64,000 nucleotides of DNA from Sphaerisporangium sp. TRM90804 (lineage in GTDB: Bacteria > Actinomycetota > Actinomycetes > Streptosporangiales > Streptosporangiaceae), in the NCBI RefSeq assembly GCF_029846175.1, contig NZ_JARWAC010000007.1, forward strand, positions 62,001 to 126,000, written 5' to 3'. Every line of letters starts with the position of its first letter. The stretch's first letter is position 1. Of this stretch, positions 8,980 to 17,829 are shown in pieces. Position numbers and translations under genes: made by a program. A model generated the notes under the pieces. The model searched no databases and was not told the DNA's origin. It worked only from the letters and a program-made list of their open reading frames with translations.

Positions 8980-11739
8980 ATGTTCCGATTCTCTGGTTGG
9001 TCCCGCCGGGTCGCGGCGGCGCTGGTCCTGTGCGCGGCGACGCTCGCCGCGCCGTCGCAGATCCAGCCGAGCGCGGCGCAGGCGGCGGCGCCCCCGCTCA
9101 CCACTCCCTGGACCGCCCAGGTGAGCCCAGCGAACGCCCTGCCCGAGTACCCCCGGCCGCAACTGGTACGGACCGAGTGGCAGAACCTCAACGGGCTGTG
9201 GCAGTTCGCGGCCACCGGGGCCATCGACGACCCGCCGGTCGGGCAGAACCTCGCCGAGCAGGTGCTGGTGCCGTATCCCATCGAGTCCGGGCTGTCGCGC
9301 ATCCAGCGGCACGAGGACCGGATGTGGTACCGGCGGACCTTCACGGTGCCGAGTTCCTGGTCGGGCCGCCGGGTGAAGCTGAACTTCGGCGCGTCGAGCT
9401 GGGAGACCAGGGTGTGGGTCAACGGCACCCGCGCCGGCACGCACACCGGCGGTTACGACCCCTTCTCCTTCGACGTCACCAGTGCCCTGCGCGCCGGCGC
9501 CAACGAGATCATCGTCGGCGTCTGGGCGCCGGTGGACGCCGCCGGCCATCCCATCGGCAAGCAGCGCCGCGCTCCCGGCGGCATCTTCTACACCGCCCAC
9601 TCGGGCATCTGGCAGACCGTCTGGCTGGAGCCCACGGCCGCCGCCCACATCACCCGCCTGGACACCGTCCCTGACGTGGCGGCGGGGCAGCTCGACCTGG
9701 TGGTGCAGGCGGCGGGCGTCTCCGGCCAGGGCGTGCGCGCCGAGGTGCTCACCGGCGGGCAGGTGGTGGGCAGCGCAACCGGTTCGGCCGGCGCCCACCT
9801 TCGCGTCCCCGTGCCCAACGCCCGGCTGTGGTCGCCGGACGACCCCTTCCTGTACGACCTGCGCGTCACGCTGACCGGCTCGGGCGGCGGCGACGCGGTC
9901 ACCGGGTACTTCGGCATGCGGTCGGTGGGCAAGGCGATGGTCGGCGGCGTCCTGCGCCCCACCCTCAACGGCCGGTTCCTGTTCCAGATGGGCACCCTCG
10001 ACCAGGGGTACTGGCCGGACGGCATCTCCACCGCGCCCACCGACGCGGCGCTCCGCTTCGACCTGGAGCAGCAGAAGGCGCTCGGCTTCAACACCGTGCG
10101 CAAGCACGTGAAGGTCGAGCCCGCCCGCTGGTACTACTGGGCCGACCGGCTCGGGCTGCTGGTCTGGCAGGACATGCCCTCGATGCGCACGGGCGCCTCC
10201 CCCTCGGCGGGCGACCGCGCCAACTTCGAGAGCGAGCTGCGCCGTATGGTCGACCACCTGCGCGGCGTCACCTCGATCGTGCAGTGGGTCCCGTTCAACG
10301 AAGGCTGGGGCGAGTACGACCCGGCCCGCATCGCCGACCTGGTGAAGAGCTGGGACCCGACCCGCCTGGTGAACAACAACTCCGGCTCCAACTGCTGCGG
10401 CTTCGACGGCGGCAACGGCGACGTCGTCGACGACCACATCTACGTCGGCCCCGGCAGCCCGCAGCGGCCGTCCGCCACCCGGGTCGCGGTGCTCGGCGAG
10501 TTCGGCGGGCTGGGCCTGCGCACCCCCGGTCACGAGTGGCCGGGAACCGGCTTCGCCTACGAGATGACCCCGAACGCCGCCACGCTGACCTCCCGCTATG
10601 TGGCGATCAACGAACAGCTCAAGCCGCTGATCGTGAACAACGGGCTGTCGGCGTCCATCTACACGCAGCCCACCGACGTCGAGAACGAGGTCAACGGCCT
10701 GTGGACCTACGACCGGCAGGTGCGCAAGATCGACGCGGCCCGGGTGCTCGCCGTCAACCGCTCGGTGATCGCGTCGGCGACCGGCCTGGTCACCGGGAGC
10801 CTGGTCTCCCTCCGTGTCACCACGGCGGGCTTCACCGACCGCTTCCTGCGGCACGCCGACTCGCTGGCGCGGACCGACGTGGTGACCGCGAGCAGCCCCG
10901 ACGCGCTCAAGCAGGACGCGACCTTCGTGGTGCGGCCCGGCCTGTCCAACTCCGCCTGCCACTCGTTGGAGTCACGCGACTTCCCCGGGCACTTCCTGCG
11001 CCACGCCGGCTTCCGGGTGCGCAAGGACGCGCGGGACGGCTCGGCGCTGTTCGACCAGGACGCCACCTTCTGCGCCCGCGCCGGGCAGGGCGGCACCGGC
11101 GTCTCGCTGGAGTCGGTCAACCTGCCGGGTCACTTCCTGCGCCACCACGCCGAGGCGGTGTACGTGGCGCGCGGCGGAGGCCCGAACGTCTGGGACACCC
11201 CCGCGTCCTTCGCGGCCGACGTGACCTGGCTGCCCGCCACGCCCTGGTGGCGCAGCGGCGCCGACCTGACGGTCGGCGCGGCCCAGTCGCTCCGCGTGAC
11301 CACGGCCGGCTTCACCGACCGCTTCCTGCGCCACAGCGACTCGCTGGCGCGGACCGACGTGGTCACCGCCAGCAGCCCCGACACGCTCAGGCAGGACGCG
11401 ACGTTCGTGGTGCGGCGCGGCCTGGCCGAGGGCAGTTGTTACTCCTTCGAGTCGCGCAACTTCCCCGGCCACTACCTGCGCCACGCCGACTTCCGGGTGC
11501 GAAAGGACGCCCGGGACGGCTCGGCGCTGTTCGACCAGGACGCCACCTTCTGCGCCCAGCCGCCCCGCGCGGGAACGACCGGCGTCAGCCTGGCCTCCTA
11601 CAACATCGCGGGCCATCACATCCGCCACTACGCCGAGGCCGTGCACATCGCCGTACCCGGCGGCCCGCACGCCTTCGACAGTCCCGCCTCCTACGACGCC
11701 GACGTGACCTGGGCCGTCGCGGCCCCTTGGGCGCCCTGA
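8980..11739 (+). CDS. Secreted GH2 glycoside hydrolase with two CBM42 (AbfB) domains
   Basis: 919 residues. Signal peptide at 1-35 (arginines, hydrophobic core, cleavage near AQAAA). Residues about 45-250 are the GH2 sugar-binding jelly roll (NLNGLWQFA, MWYRRTF, WVNG). The TIM barrel carries the acid/base E441 in FNEGW and the likely nucleophile E507 in LGEFGG. Residues about 608-755 and 769-918 are two AbfB-type arabinofuranose-binding CBM42 modules, each with FTDRFLRH, FPGHFLRH-like and FLRHHAEA-like lobes. Start ATG with AGGAG upstream. GH2 holds beta-galactosidases, glucuronidases and mannosidases; the module pairing suggests an arabinose-bearing substrate such as arabinoxylan or arabinogalactan, which is inference. 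The adjacent GH10 xylanase supports a plant-cell-wall role. Confidence 0.9.
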   Translation: MFRFSGWSRRVAAALVLCAATLAAPSQIQPSAAQAAAPPLTTPWTAQVSPANALPEYPRPQLVRTEWQNLNGLWQFAATGAIDDPPVGQNLAEQVLVPYPIESGLSRIQRHEDRMWYRRTFTVPSSWSGRRVKLNFGASSWETRVWVNGTRAGTHTGGYDPFSFDVTSALRAGANEIIVGVWAPVDAAGHPIGKQRRAPGGIFYTAHSGIWQTVWLEPTAAAHITRLDTVPDVAAGQLDLVVQAAGVSGQGVRAEVLTGGQVVGSATGSAGAHLRVPVPNARLWSPDDPFLYDLRVTLTGSGGGDAVTGYFGMRSVGKAMVGGVLRPTLNGRFLFQMGTLDQGYWPDGISTAPTDAALRFDLEQQKALGFNTVRKHVKVEPARWYYWADRLGLLVWQDMPSMRTGASPSAGDRANFESELRRMVDHLRGVTSIVQWVPFNEGWGEYDPARIADLVKSWDPTRLVNNNSGSNCCGFDGGNGDVVDDHIYVGPGSPQRPSATRVAVLGEFGGLGLRTPGHEWPGTGFAYEMTPNAATLTSRYVAINEQLKPLIVNNGLSASIYTQPTDVENEVNGLWTYDRQVRKIDAARVLAVNRSVIASATGLVTGSLVSLRVTTAGFTDRFLRHADSLARTDVVTASSPDALKQDATFVVRPGLSNSACHSLESRDFPGHFLRHAGFRVRKDARDGSALFDQDATFCARAGQGGTGVSLESVNLPGHFLRHHAEAVYVARGGGPNVWDTPASFAADVTWLPATPWWRSGADLTVGAAQSLRVTTAGFTDRFLRHSDSLARTDVVTASSPDTLRQDATFVVRRGLAEGSCYSFESRNFPGHYLRHADFRVRKDARDGSALFDQDATFCAQPPRAGTTGVSLASYNIAGHHIRHYAEAVHIAVPGGPHAFDSPASYDADVTWAVAAPWAP
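10804..11736 (+). repeat. 480-bp tandem duplication encoding the two CBM42 modules
   Basis: Copy 1 spans about 10804-11283 and copy 2 about 11284-11736. The offset is exactly 480 bases, 160 codons, so reading frame is kept. Long blocks match almost base for base, for example the stretch beginning tcgctggcgcggaccgacgt at 10861 and again at 11341. Similarity falls off only toward the ends and in the linker. Confidence 0.9.
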
Positions 11740-12060
11740 GGCCGGCCCGGCAGAGAGCGACTTCCGCGCGGGGACGAGGGCCGATCCGTCTTCTCCCCGG
11801 CGGCCTACCTCGTCGAACCGCTCAGAATTCAGCGCGCCGCCACCCGCCCAGCGCGTCCGGGTCTTCTACTCCTTCCGCAACCTCAGTCAGGAGTGGGTGC
11901 CGGCCCCCGACCACCAAGCTCAGGCGATCAACGCCGCGCTGAGGCCCGGCGATCTGGACGGCAGGATGGGCCCCTTCCACTCCCAGGTCACCCCCGGCGG
12001 CGGCCTGAAAGTTTCCTCCCGGTCGTTCCCGTGGGCGGGGGGCGTACGGTGCGGCAACAT
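11740..12060. other. Intergenic stretch between GH2 and GH10 genes; possible gene relic
   Basis: No convincing gene. From about 11833 to 12054 the + strand frame is open and reads like protein (RVRVFYSFRNLSQEWV, then IN.ALRPGDLDGRMGPFHS), but there is no start or ribosome site at the front and no family is recognised. It may be the decayed remnant of a small gene or chance in GC-rich DNA. Confidence 0.3.
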
Positions 12061-12072
12061 GATTGTGGCGTC

Positions 12073-12098
12073 CGAAACGTTTCGACATTTCTTTGACA
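12073..12098 (+). promoter_or_regulatory. Palindromic operator and -35 element upstream of the xylanase
   Basis: CGAAACGTTTCG at 12073-12084 is a perfect 12-bp palindrome. A TTGACA hexamer follows at 12093-12098, with a weak -10 (CAGACT) at 12117-12122. The site resembles the CGAAA..TTTCG elements reported upstream of Streptomyces xylanase genes, from memory of that literature. Binding by a LacI-type repressor is inferred. Confidence 0.6.
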
Positions 12099-12147
12099 CC
12101 TTTCCATCACCCTCCTCAGACTGGGGCGTCAACCGAGGAGGAGCAAC

Positions 12148-13215
12148 ATGATCGGGAATGTCGTCACGGACACGGCGCGTCAGGCGCGCCGGCCGGGTCT
12201 GCGGACCGCGCTCGTCGTCGGCATCGCCGGCGTTCTCGGCGCAGGCCTGATGGCGGGCCCCGCCGATGCCGCGAGCACCCTGGGCGCCTCGGCCGCGCAG
12301 ACGGGCCGCTACTTCGGCGCGGCCGTGGCCGCCCACCACCTGGACGAGCCGGCGTACGTCGCCACGCTCGACCGGGAGTTCAACTCCGTCACGCCCGAGA
12401 ACGAGATGAAGTGGGACGCCACCGAGCCGGTGCGCGGCTCGTTCCGCTACGCCGCCGCCGACCAGATCGTCGCCCACGCACGCGGCCAGGGCATGCTGGT
12501 GCGCGGCCACACCCTGGTGTGGCACTCGCAGCTGCCGAGCTGGGTGCGGGGCCTGTCCACCGCCGCCGACGTGCGAACCGCGATGACCGGCCACATCAAC
12601 GCACTGATGAGCCACTGGCGCGGCCAGATCCACTCGTGGAACGTGGTGAACGAGGCCTTCCAGGACACCGGCGCCCGCCGCAACACGGTGTTCCAGAGCC
12701 GCATCGGCGACGACTACATCGAGCTGGCGTTCCGCACCGCCCGGGCCGCCGACCCCGACGCCAGGCTCTGCTACAACGACTACTACATCGACGACGCGAA
12801 CCACGCCAAGACCCGCGCCGTGTTCGATCTGGTCCGCGACTTCAAGACGCGCGGCGTCCCGATTGACTGCGTCGGCCTGCAGTCGCACTTCAACGCCACG
12901 TCGCCGGTTCCCGACAACTATCGGCAGACCATCGAGCGGTTCGCCGCCCTCGGCGTGGACGTCCAGATCACCGAGCTCGAGATCCCGGGCTCGGGCGCCG
13001 CGCAGGCCGACGACTACCGCAAGGTCGTGAACGCCTGCATGGCGGTGGCCCGCTGCACCGGCATCACGGTGTTCGGCATCCCCGACCACTACTCCTGGCG
13101 CCCGTACGCCACCCCGCTGCTGTTCGACAGCGAGTACAACAAGAAGCCCGCCTACGAGGCCGTGCTCAGCGCCCTCAACGCCGGCGGTCCCGGCCCGGTG
13201 CCCGCCCGCTCCTGA
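12148..13215 (+). CDS. Secreted GH10 endo-1,4-beta-xylanase
   Basis: 355 residues. A signal peptide (arginines then a hydrophobic run ending GPADA) covers about residues 1-41. The rest is one GH10 TIM barrel: NSVTPENEMKWD, RGHTLVWHSQLP, acid/base E169 in WNVVNEAF and nucleophile E276 in ITELEIPG, then a late tryptophan loop (DHYSWR). It hydrolyses internal beta-1,4 bonds of xylan. Unlike many actinomycete xylanases it has no CBM13 or CBM2 module; the protein stops soon after the barrel. Strong ribosome site GAGGAG before ATG. Its products would feed the alpha-glucuronidase/importer system at the window start. An upstream palindrome suggests repression in the absence of xylan products. Confidence 0.95.
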   Translation: MIGNVVTDTARQARRPGLRTALVVGIAGVLGAGLMAGPADAASTLGASAAQTGRYFGAAVAAHHLDEPAYVATLDREFNSVTPENEMKWDATEPVRGSFRYAAADQIVAHARGQGMLVRGHTLVWHSQLPSWVRGLSTAADVRTAMTGHINALMSHWRGQIHSWNVVNEAFQDTGARRNTVFQSRIGDDYIELAFRTARAADPDARLCYNDYYIDDANHAKTRAVFDLVRDFKTRGVPIDCVGLQSHFNATSPVPDNYRQTIERFAALGVDVQITELEIPGSGAAQADDYRKVVNACMAVARCTGITVFGIPDHYSWRPYATPLLFDSEYNKKPAYEAVLSALNAGGPGPVPARS

Positions 13216-13289
13216 TCACCCCGTGCCCGCTCCCATCCCGGGGGCCCGCACGACGCCGTCACGGCGATCGCCGGAGGTGCTCGCGCGAC

Positions 13290-13946
13290 CTACTCCGCCG
13301 GTGAGACGAGGCCCGACTGGTAGGCCAGGACGACGAGCTGGGCGCGGTCGCGCGCGTGGAGCTTGGTCATCGACCGGCTGACGTGCGTCTTGGCCGTGGC
13401 GGGGCTGATCACCATGTGGGCGGCGATCTCGTCGTTCGACAGGCCCTGGGCGACCAGCGCCATGACCTCGCGCTCGCGGTTGGTGAGCGTGCCGAGGCCG
13501 GGGGGTGACGTCCGGGGGCGTCGGGCGACGAACTCGCCGATCAGCCTGCGGGTGATGGCCGGCGCGAGCAGCGCGTCGCCGCGGGCCGCCACGCGGACGC
13601 CGTACAGAAGGTCGGCCGGCTCGGTGTCCTTGACCAGGAAGCCGGTCGCGCCCGCGCGCAGGGCGTCGAAGACGTACTCGTCGAGACCGTAGTTGGTGAG
13701 GATCACCACGTGGACGCCGCTCAGGGCGGGGTCGGCGGCGATCCGCCGGGTCGCCTCGATGCCGTCCACGACCGGCATCTGCACGTCGACGAGCGCGACG
13801 TCGGGCAGGTGCCGGCGGGCCAGCGCGAGGGCCCGCTCGCCGTCGGCGGCCTCGGCGACCACCTCGATGTCGTCCTCCGCCTCCAGCAGGGCACGGAACC
13901 CGCCGCGGATGAGTGCCTGGTCGTCGACGAGCAGCACACGGATCAT
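13290..13946 (-). CDS. NarL/FixJ-type response regulator
   Basis: 218 residues. The receiver domain has the acidic pair in VLLVDDQ and the phospho-acceptor D54 in LVDVQMPVVDG. After a linker comes a LuxR/GerE helix-turn-helix (LTNREREVMALVAQGLSNDEIA, split here as LTNREREVM and QGLSNDEIAAHM) at about residues 150-212. It overlaps the upstream histidine kinase gene by four bases (ATGA), so the two are translationally coupled partners. Regulated genes are not evident; the ABC exporter downstream on the same strand pair is a plausible but untested target. Confidence 0.93.
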   Translation of the reverse strand: MIRVLLVDDQALIRGGFRALLEAEDDIEVVAEAADGERALALARRHLPDVALVDVQMPVVDGIEATRRIAADPALSGVHVVILTNYGLDEYVFDALRAGATGFLVKDTEPADLLYGVRVAARGDALLAPAITRRLIGEFVARRPRTSPPGLGTLTNREREVMALVAQGLSNDEIAAHMVISPATAKTHVSRSMTKLHARDRAQLVVLAYQSGLVSPAE

Positions 13947-15082
13947 GAGGGGTCCTTCACGGGGAGTTCGGCGCGGACGGTGAAGCCGCCCCCGGGCCGG
14001 GGCGCGGCGCGCAGCCGGCCGCCGAGCGCGGTGACGCGCTCGCGCATGCCGGTCAGGCCGATGCCGGGGACGGCGCAGGCGTCCGGGCCGGCGTCGCCGT
14101 CGTCGTCGACCTGCACGATCAGCTCGCCGGGAGCGTAGCCGATGCGCACCGACGCCGACGCCCGGCCCGCGTGCCGGGTGATGTTGGTGAGCGCCTCCTG
14201 CACGATGCGGTAGGCGGCGCCGTCGACGGCGGCGGGCAACGGCCGCGGCTCGCCGGTGATCGTGACGGTGGCGGGCAGGCCCGCCGAGCGGGCCCGGTCG
14301 ACCAGGTCGCCGAGCCGGTCCAGCCCGCTGCCGCGCGACGCGCCGGCGTCGTCGCGCAGCACCTCCAAGGTGGCGCGCAGCTCGCGCATGGCCTCGCCGC
14401 TGGCCTCCTCGATGGCCAGCAGCGCGCCCGGCACCTCCTCCCCGCGTTTGCGGGCGAGGTGGACGGCCACCCCGGCCTGCACCTTGATGACCGAGATGCT
14501 GTGGGTGAGCGAGTCGTGCAGTTCCCTGGCGATGCGCAGCCTCTCCTCACCCGCGCGCCGCAGCGCGGTCTCCTCCCGCGTGCGCTCGGCCTCGGCGGCC
14601 CGCTGCTCGGCCTGGTGCACGAAGGCCAGCCGATGTCTGCTGACCGTCCCGGCGACGGCTGCGGCCAGGAACCAGCCGAGCAGCAGCACCGTGCGGTCCA
14701 TCAGATCCTGGACGGGCCGTTCGGTGGCCCCGGCCAGGCCGGCCAGCACGGCGCCGCCCAGGAACGCGGCGGCGGCGACCACCGTGGGCACCCGGTGGCC
14801 CGCCCGGGCGGTGGCGTAGATCGCGACGAGCACGGGGAAGGCGGCCGGCGGCCCGGGGTTGGTGCGGATCGCGAAGAAGAGCATGCACGCCGTGGTGACG
14901 ACCAGGACGGTCGCCGGGGCCCTGCGCCAGGCGACGAGCGCGAGCGAGGCGACCGCGATGGCGAGGTGGTCGAGGGGGCGCGTGTCGGGGGCCGACAGCG
15001 CGCCGGCCGTCAGCAGCGCGCCGACGCCCGCCGCGAGGGTCACGTCGGCCGCCAGTGGTCGCCAGGCGAGCTCAGGCCTCAT
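13943..15082 (-). CDS. Sensor histidine kinase (HisKA_3 type)
   Basis: 379 residues. The N-terminal part is membrane embedded with about five to six helices and no sizeable extracytoplasmic domain, so a membrane-borne signal is likely. The dimerisation segment has the phospho-accepting H189 in ARELHDSLTHS. The ATPase domain shows the N-box VQEALTNITRHAG and a glycine-rich GIGLTGMRERV near the C-terminus. This is the kinase class that pairs with NarL-type regulators such as the one downstream. Start ATG with GCAGGG close before it. Confidence 0.92.
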   Translation of the reverse strand: MRPELAWRPLAADVTLAAGVGALLTAGALSAPDTRPLDHLAIAVASLALVAWRRAPATVLVVTTACMLFFAIRTNPGPPAAFPVLVAIYATARAGHRVPTVVAAAAFLGGAVLAGLAGATERPVQDLMDRTVLLLGWFLAAAVAGTVSRHRLAFVHQAEQRAAEAERTREETALRRAGEERLRIARELHDSLTHSISVIKVQAGVAVHLARKRGEEVPGALLAIEEASGEAMRELRATLEVLRDDAGASRGSGLDRLGDLVDRARSAGLPATVTITGEPRPLPAAVDGAAYRIVQEALTNITRHAGRASASVRIGYAPGELIVQVDDDGDAGPDACAVPGIGLTGMRERVTALGGRLRAAPRPGGGFTVRAELPVKDPS

Positions 15083-15348
15083 CCCTGCACAGTAGGGCTC
15101 GATCGGACCGTCCTCTTCGGCGCCGGGTCGGATCCCGCGCTACTCGCCGCGTGGTAGTCACGCCCGCGCCTGCGCTCGGTGACGTAGCCGAGGGAGCCCT
15201 CCCCGGCCCGACGACCGGGGACGGCCGCCCGGGGGACGATCGCCCCATGCAGTCGCCCCATGGCGTCGCCGCGCGCCGCGCCCCGCACGGACGCGGGGCT
15301 CTTGCCGTGGGCGTGCCCTTCCCTCCCGCCCGCACAGGAGACCCCCTC

Positions 15349-15900
15349 ATGGTCCGGTCCGTCAAAACGCTGACGCTGCTGTTCTTCGGCCTGCTCACCG
15401 GCGCGTTCTTCTACGGCGCCGTGAACGTCGTGTACGCGTTCCACGCCGTCCCGCTCGACGTGCGCCTCACCTTCCACTCGGCGCTGATGGAGGTGAACGG
15501 CTACGTCATGCAGGCGCTGATGGCGGTGACGGTGCTCAGCTCCCTCGCCCTCGCCGTCGTCACCCGCGGCGTGCCGCGTCTGCTGGCCGCCGGCGCGACG
15601 GCCCTGGCCGTGGCCGTGTTCCTGATCACCCGCTTCGGCAACGTGCCGCTGCACGCCCGGATCAAGGAGTGGTCCCTCACCTCGGCCCCGCCCGGCCACG
15701 AGCTGGTGCTGCAACGGTGGGAGACGCTGCACGCGGTGCGCACCGTCGTCGTACTGGTCGCGTTCCTGCTCGTCATCGCCGTCACCGTCTTCGGCGACCG
15801 CTTCGACCGCTTCGGCCGGTCCGGCGCCGCCGGGGCGGGCGCCGGGTCAGTCGGGGCGGGGGGCCGGGTTCGCGGTGACCGAGCGAAGCAGGGGGCGTGA
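15349..15900 (+). CDS. DUF1772 / anthrone-oxygenase-like membrane protein
   Basis: 183 residues with four hydrophobic helices and the pattern seen in DUF1772 proteins: an N-terminal helix (LLFFGLLTGAFFYG), then FHSALMEVNGYVM, a polar segment with NVPLHARIKEW, and WETLHAVRTVVVL before the last helix. Some relatives act as anthrone oxygenases in polyketide pathways; most have no known function. Start ATG chosen because AGGAG sits nine bases upstream; the longer open frame from 15055 has no ribosome site. The Gly/Ala-rich tail overlaps the 3' end of the convergent permease gene by 54 bases, so one of the two C-termini may be freer to drift. Confidence 0.75.
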   Translation: MVRSVKTLTLLFFGLLTGAFFYGAVNVVYAFHAVPLDVRLTFHSALMEVNGYVMQALMAVTVLSSLALAVVTRGVPRLLAAGATALAVAVFLITRFGNVPLHARIKEWSLTSAPPGHELVLQRWETLHAVRTVVVLVAFLLVIAVTVFGDRFDRFGRSGAAGAGAGSVGAGGRVRGDRAKQGA

Positions 15901-17829
15901 GAGGGCGCCCGCGCCGACGACCCCGGCGAAGCCCACGGCCACCGTTACCAGCAGCGTGAGCGCGCCGGTCACGTTCATCACCGCGGGGACGAACGGCAGC
16001 GCGCAGAACATGCCGGTCACGATGGAGCCGCCGCCCATCACCGCGAGCGGGACGAGGGTCTCGGCGCGCCTGGCCCTGTCGAGCACTTCGAGCGGGGTGC
16101 CGGCCAGGTGCAGCAGCGCGTAGGCCTGGCGCCGGTCGAGCACCGAGGAGGCGGCGGTGATGCCGGCGCTCGCGATCGCCACCAGAAAGGAGACGCCGAG
16201 CACGATCAGCGTCCCGGTGCGGACGTCGTCGAGCAGCTGGTCGCCCAGGACCCGCTCGTCCACCGGCGAGGTGGCGATCCGCCCGGGCACCAGGCCGGCG
16301 AGCGCGGTACGGGCGGTGTCGGTCCGCGCGGCGCCGGCGGCCGGGGGCAGGGTGATCGTGAGCATCCGCCGCCCGGAGTCGCCGGAGTCGCCGGAGCTGC
16401 CGGAGACCTCGACGCGGGCGTCGATCCCGGCCCCGGCGAGCCGGTCCTCGGCCTGCCCGGCGAGGGCGGGCGCCTGGGCGGCGGGGACCGTCAGGCGCAG
16501 GCCGGTCGTGGCGGGCGGCTCGCCCAGCAGGTCGGACGACGGGCTCAGCAGGCCGATGAACCCGGCGACGAAGCCGGTCAGCGCCACCCCGCTGACGGTC
16601 CGCCAGGCCGACTTCGGGTCGTCGACCAGGCGGCGGCCGGCCAGCAGCCGGGCGGGGCTCCGGGCCGTGCGGGTGGTGGTCCTGCCGATGACGCCCACCA
16701 CCCAGGGGCCGACCAGGTTGAGGGCGAGGAACGCCAGCGCGAGCACGATCGCGACGACCGCCGCCGAGGTGTTCCGGAAGGCCGCCGGGACGGCGGCCAG
16801 GATCGCCAGCAGCGCGACCACCCGCACGAACCGCATCGCGGGCGGCGTCTGACGTCGCGCCACCCCGAGCGGGCTGACCACCACCCGCCGAAGCCCGACC
16901 ACCGCCGACAGGCCCACCAGCAACGGCACGGCCAGCAGCACGCCGAGCACGGGCAGCACCCCCGGCCACAGGTCGGCGGCGAACCACGACCCGCCGGCCA
17001 TCCGGATCCGCCCCAGCAGGGGGGCGGCCGCGCCGTACAGCGCCAGGCCCAGCACGGCGCCGCCGAACGCCGTGATCACCGCCTCGGCGACCGTCATCAG
17101 GACGACCTGCCCCGGTGTCGCCCCCACCAGCCGCAGCGCGGCCAGCCGCTGGTCGCGGCGCGCCACCGTCAGCCGGGCCGCCGCGCCGCCGAACACGAGC
17201 AGCGGGACGACCATCAGCACGCTCGCGATCAGCGCCATGATCCGGTACACGGTGATCTCGTCGCCGGCCTTCCCCGCGAAGTCGGCGATCTTCGTCGGCG
17301 AGGTGGTGGTCAGCGGCTGGTCGGCCCGGGAGGCCGTCATCGCCGGGTCGGCGGGCGTGCGTCCGACGACGGCGACCAGCTCGCCCGGGTACAGCAGCCC
17401 GTCGTCCCCGAGCGTGCCGGCCACCTTGCCGGGGAAGCGCTCGGCGAGCTGCTTCGCCGGCAGGCCGGCCATCAGCTCCGCGAGCCCCGGGGACACCCAC
17501 ACCTCGCCGGGCCTGGGCATGCGGCTCATGCCGGGCGGCCGCACCCCCGCGGCCTCGCGCAGCGGCGCGACGTCCACGATCGTGATGATCCGGTCTCGTA
17601 CGTGGTCCTGGGACGTGGCCTCGATCGCGACGGGCGTTCCCGCCGCCGCCACCGGGTGACGCCACGCCTCGCGGTCCGCCCTCGCCCCGAAGGCCACGTT
17701 GGCGGCCACCGCGAACAGCAGCAGCGCCGACGACACCGCCACCGCCGCGGCCGTCAGCCACGTCCCCAGCATCGCCTGCCGCCCGCCGCCACGAAGCAGC
17801 CGCCAGCTCAGCTCAAGCAGGTTCCTCAC
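15847..17829 (-). CDS. FtsX-like ABC transporter permease
   Basis: 660 residues. One N-terminal helix (AMLGTWLTAAAVAVSS), a large extracytoplasmic domain, then two blocks of helices with FtsX/MacB features (LTVARRDQRLAALRLVGATP; later DRRQAYALLHLAGTPLEVL). Such permeases export or release lipids, peptides or antibiotics by mechanotransmission rather than import. Start GTG at 17829 with GGGGAG upstream; its first base overlaps the ATPase stop codon in GTGA, showing coupled translation. Substrate unknown. It converges on the DUF1772 gene with a 54-base overlap. Confidence 0.88.
   Translation of the reverse strand: MRNLLELSWRLLRGGGRQAMLGTWLTAAAVAVSSALLLFAVAANVAFGARADREAWRHPVAAAGTPVAIEATSQDHVRDRIITIVDVAPLREAAGVRPPGMSRMPRPGEVWVSPGLAELMAGLPAKQLAERFPGKVAGTLGDDGLLYPGELVAVVGRTPADPAMTASRADQPLTTTSPTKIADFAGKAGDEITVYRIMALIASVLMVVPLLVFGGAAARLTVARRDQRLAALRLVGATPGQVVLMTVAEAVITAFGGAVLGLALYGAAAPLLGRIRMAGGSWFAADLWPGVLPVLGVLLAVPLLVGLSAVVGLRRVVVSPLGVARRQTPPAMRFVRVVALLAILAAVPAAFRNTSAAVVAIVLALAFLALNLVGPWVVGVIGRTTTRTARSPARLLAGRRLVDDPKSAWRTVSGVALTGFVAGFIGLLSPSSDLLGEPPATTGLRLTVPAAQAPALAGQAEDRLAGAGIDARVEVSGSSGDSGDSGRRMLTITLPPAAGAARTDTARTALAGLVPGRIATSPVDERVLGDQLLDDVRTGTLIVLGVSFLVAIASAGITAASSVLDRRQAYALLHLAGTPLEVLDRARRAETLVPLAVMGGGSIVTGMFCALPFVPAVMNVTGALTLLVTVAVGFAGVVGAGALSRPLLRSVTANPAPRPD

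Noticed and set aside
15083-15348. A longer N-terminus for the DUF1772 protein from 15055
   Set aside because: The extra 98 codons are Arg/Gly/Pro-rich without homology; a good ribosome site precedes the ATG at 15349.
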